DNA of 25,196 nt from Chryseobacterium sp. (GTDB lineage: Bacteria; Bacteroidota; Bacteroidia; Flavobacteriales; Weeksellaceae). Position 1 is the stretch's first letter; each line of letters starts with the position of its first letter. Below the pieces are notes generated by a model that was not told the DNA's origin, made no database searches, and saw only the letters and a program-made list of their open reading frames with translations. Below are positions 23,594 to 25,196 of the stretch, in pieces. Location: positions 1 to 25,196 of the forward strand of contig QFQW01000051.1 in NCBI GenBank assembly GCA_003248755.1, given 5' to 3'. Made by a program: the position numbers and the translations under genes.

Positions 23594-24997
23594 CTAATAA
23601 TTTTCAATTAAATCTAATAACAGCTGAACGCCATAACCTGTTGCCGCTTTATCTTTGGCATAACCAACATTTCCAAAAGCAACACCGGCAATATCCAGAT
23701 GCGCCCAATTCTCGTGACCTTCTATAAACTGTTCCAAGAATTTTCCAGCAATAATGCAATCTCCGAACGGTTTCATCGAAATGTTCTTAAAATCTGCAAC
23801 ATCCGAAGTGAAATCATCTTTCCAAACATCCCAAAGCGGCAGATTCCAAAGACGCTGATTGGTTTTATCTGCGGATTTTTCCAGCTTGATTTTCAAATCA
23901 TTATTGTTCGAGAAATAAGCCCCACAAGTGTAACCGAACATTCTGACCGAACTTCCTGTGAGTGTTGCCAAATCAATCAAAACATCAGTTCTGTAATTTT
24001 TTGACAAGTAAGAAAGTCCGTCAGCTAAAGTCATTCTTCCTTCTGCATCGGTGTTCAGTACTTCGATGGTTTTTCCATTATAAGCTTTCACGACATCGCT
24101 TGGCAAATATGCATTTTCCGAAACAGCATTGTCCGTAATCGGAAGAATGGCAATGATATTGACAGGAATTTTGAGTTCCGAAGCTGTAATCAAAGTGCCA
24201 ATAACAGCGCTTGCTCCGCCCATATCACTTTTCATATAATGCATATTGTCTGATGGTTTGATGGAAATTCCGCCTGTATCAAACAAAACGCATTTCCCAA
24301 CCAATCCGAAAGTTTTTGCATCATCTTTTCCACAATTGTATTCCAAAATCGTGAAAGCAGCTTCCTGCGAACTTCCTTGATTAACAGCAACAAACGCACC
24401 CAAACCTTCCTCAATTGATTCTTCTCTATTGAATGATTTATATTTTAATTGATTTTTTTCTGCAGTCGATTTCAGAAAATCTGAAATCTGGTCAACTTTT
24501 TTGTGATTGGCGGGTTTGTTCAGCCATTCCATTCCGGCAAATTGTCCGTTGCAAAGGGCTTCTGTTTTTAAGGCTAAATTTTTTCCTTCTTCTTCAGAAA
24601 TATTTTCAAAATGAAGTTCAAAATTCTCCTGCCAAAACGGATGCGATTTCTCGAAAGGGTAGAGGTAAGTTCCCAAAAACAAACCTTTCACGAATTCTTC
24701 TGTTAAATCCAATCCTAACTTTGAATGAACCGAAGTTGGCACTGGTTGCAGGTTTTTTTTATAATCATTCGCAAATTTATTTGCGATAGCTTGAATTTCG
24801 AATCCTTTTGAATCTTTACCGATTCCAATGAAAAAATCGAACTTATCTGAATGGGTTTTGATGAAAACTTCATTCTTTTTTCCATTGAAGAATAATTCAA
24901 CGTTCGGATGCGAGTTTTTTTCCTGTTCCCAATCGTCTTCGCCGAACAGGTATATGTTTTGTGTTGTTGATTCTTTTTTATTGTAAATTTTAATCAT
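23594..24997 (-). CDS. M17 leucyl aminopeptidase
   Basis: A 467-residue metallo-aminopeptidase of the PepA/LAP family, which removes N-terminal residues from peptides and dipeptides in the cytoplasm. The two-metal site is visible as KCVLFDTGGISIKPSDNMHY and SDMGGAS and as the M17 signature NTDAEGRMTLADGL (residues 315-328), with metal ligands Asp317 and Glu319. The N-terminal 150 residues are the more variable hexamer-related domain. Its ATG lies inside the end of the upstream hydrolase gene (8-nt overlap ATGATTAA), implying translational coupling. In this cluster it may trim or recycle the peptide-like product, but a general housekeeping role is also possible. Confidence 0.94.
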   Translation of the reverse strand: MIKIYNKKESTTQNIYLFGEDDWEQEKNSHPNVELFFNGKKNEVFIKTHSDKFDFFIGIGKDSKGFEIQAIANKFANDYKKNLQPVPTSVHSKLGLDLTEEFVKGLFLGTYLYPFEKSHPFWQENFELHFENISEEEGKNLALKTEALCNGQFAGMEWLNKPANHKKVDQISDFLKSTAEKNQLKYKSFNREESIEEGLGAFVAVNQGSSQEAAFTILEYNCGKDDAKTFGLVGKCVLFDTGGISIKPSDNMHYMKSDMGGASAVIGTLITASELKIPVNIIAILPITDNAVSENAYLPSDVVKAYNGKTIEVLNTDAEGRMTLADGLSYLSKNYRTDVLIDLATLTGSSVRMFGYTCGAYFSNNNDLKIKLEKSADKTNQRLWNLPLWDVWKDDFTSDVADFKNISMKPFGDCIIAGKFLEQFIEGHENWAHLDIAGVAFGNVGYAKDKAATGYGVQLLLDLIENY

Positions 24998-25196
24998 TTG
25001 TCTGATTTTCTAATTCATTTTTAGCTTTTACAGGACTTTCCAGACTGTCGATGTAAAGCCATTCTACGGCTCTTGGAAATTCCTGAGACCAGAAAAATTC
25101 CTGATGTGTTCCTTTGTCGCTGATGTTGGTTCTAACTTCAAAATCGAATGATTTCTGAGCCGTCAATTTTTTCAACGCTTTTTCAAATAATCTGAT
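24990..25196 (-). CDS. alpha/beta-hydrolase, C-terminal fragment (5' end outside window)
   Basis: The frame is open to the window edge and gives about 68 C-terminal residues. The stretch ISDKGTHQEFFWSQEFPRAVEWLY looks like the end of a predicted esterase-D-type hydrolase (COG2819-like), in which the histidine of GTHQE completes the catalytic triad. The nucleophile part lies outside the window, so the assignment is tentative. It would be the first visible gene of the ligase cluster, coupled to the M17 gene by an 8-nt overlap. Confidence 0.6.
   Translation of the reverse strand: MRLFEKALKKLTAQKSFDFEVRTNISDKGTHQEFFWSQEFPRAVEWLYIDSLESPVKAKNELENQTND

Noticed and set aside
16193..25196. Ribosomal peptide (graspetide-like) gene cluster
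   Set aside because: No short precursor gene with repeated acidic core motifs is visible between the ligase genes, and the ligases do not look like the graspetide type. A precursor outside the window cannot be excluded.

Overview
The window looks like a chromosomal segment of a low-GC Bacteroidetes/Flavobacteriia bacterium, most likely a Chryseobacterium or Epilithonimonas relative (Weeksellaceae). The grounds are protein style (signal peptides ending in A-Q, a type IX secretion C-terminal sorting domain, DusB and GuaA sequences of flavobacterial type), TAnnTTTG-type -7 promoter boxes close to start codons, almost no Shine-Dalgarno sequences, and intergenic repeats typical of flavobacteria. 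I see no rRNA, tRNA, CRISPR array, integrase or transposase.

Left part (1-9000): the end of a small lipoprotein gene, then purD, a trans-aconitate-methyltransferase-like gene and guaA on the plus strand. These are followed on the minus strand by a membrane-anchored GltB-like FMN/Fe-S protein, a secreted M1 aminopeptidase and dusB. Most of these genes or gene groups end in clear hairpin terminators. Two intergenic regions carry copies of a dispersed hairpin repeat, one of them broken up by other repeats.

Middle part (9000-16200): a secreted M36 (fungalysin-type) metalloprotease with a PA insert and a T9SS sorting tail, a monohaem cytochrome c lipoprotein, and a secreted Asp-box beta-propeller protein on the plus strand. 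Then come a secreted carboxypeptidase-regulatory-like domain protein and an AraC-type regulator on the minus strand, and a HAD phosphatase (beta-phosphoglucomutase type) on the plus strand.

Right part (16193-25196, all minus strand) is the most interesting region: a run of nine genes dominated by carboxylate-amine ligases and hydrolases. In transcription order they are an alpha/beta-hydrolase (cut by the window edge), an M17 leucyl aminopeptidase (overlapping it by 8 nt), ATP-grasp ligase A, an esterase-D-like hydrolase, ATP-grasp ligase B, a GCS2/YbdK glutamate-cysteine-ligase-like enzyme, a class I glutamine amidotransferase, a circularly permuted ATP-grasp (glutathionylspermidine-synthase-like) ligase, and a DUF421 membrane protein with a C-terminal zinc ribbon. 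Four peptide/amide-forming enzymes of three different types, one amidotransferase-like enzyme and three hydrolases in one run suggest a pathway that builds, amidates, trims and perhaps recycles a small peptide-like or polyamine-like compound. No precursor-peptide gene is visible, so free amino acids or amines are the likelier building blocks. Comparative genomics has predicted amidoligase operons of this general kind, but I cannot name a product for this one.
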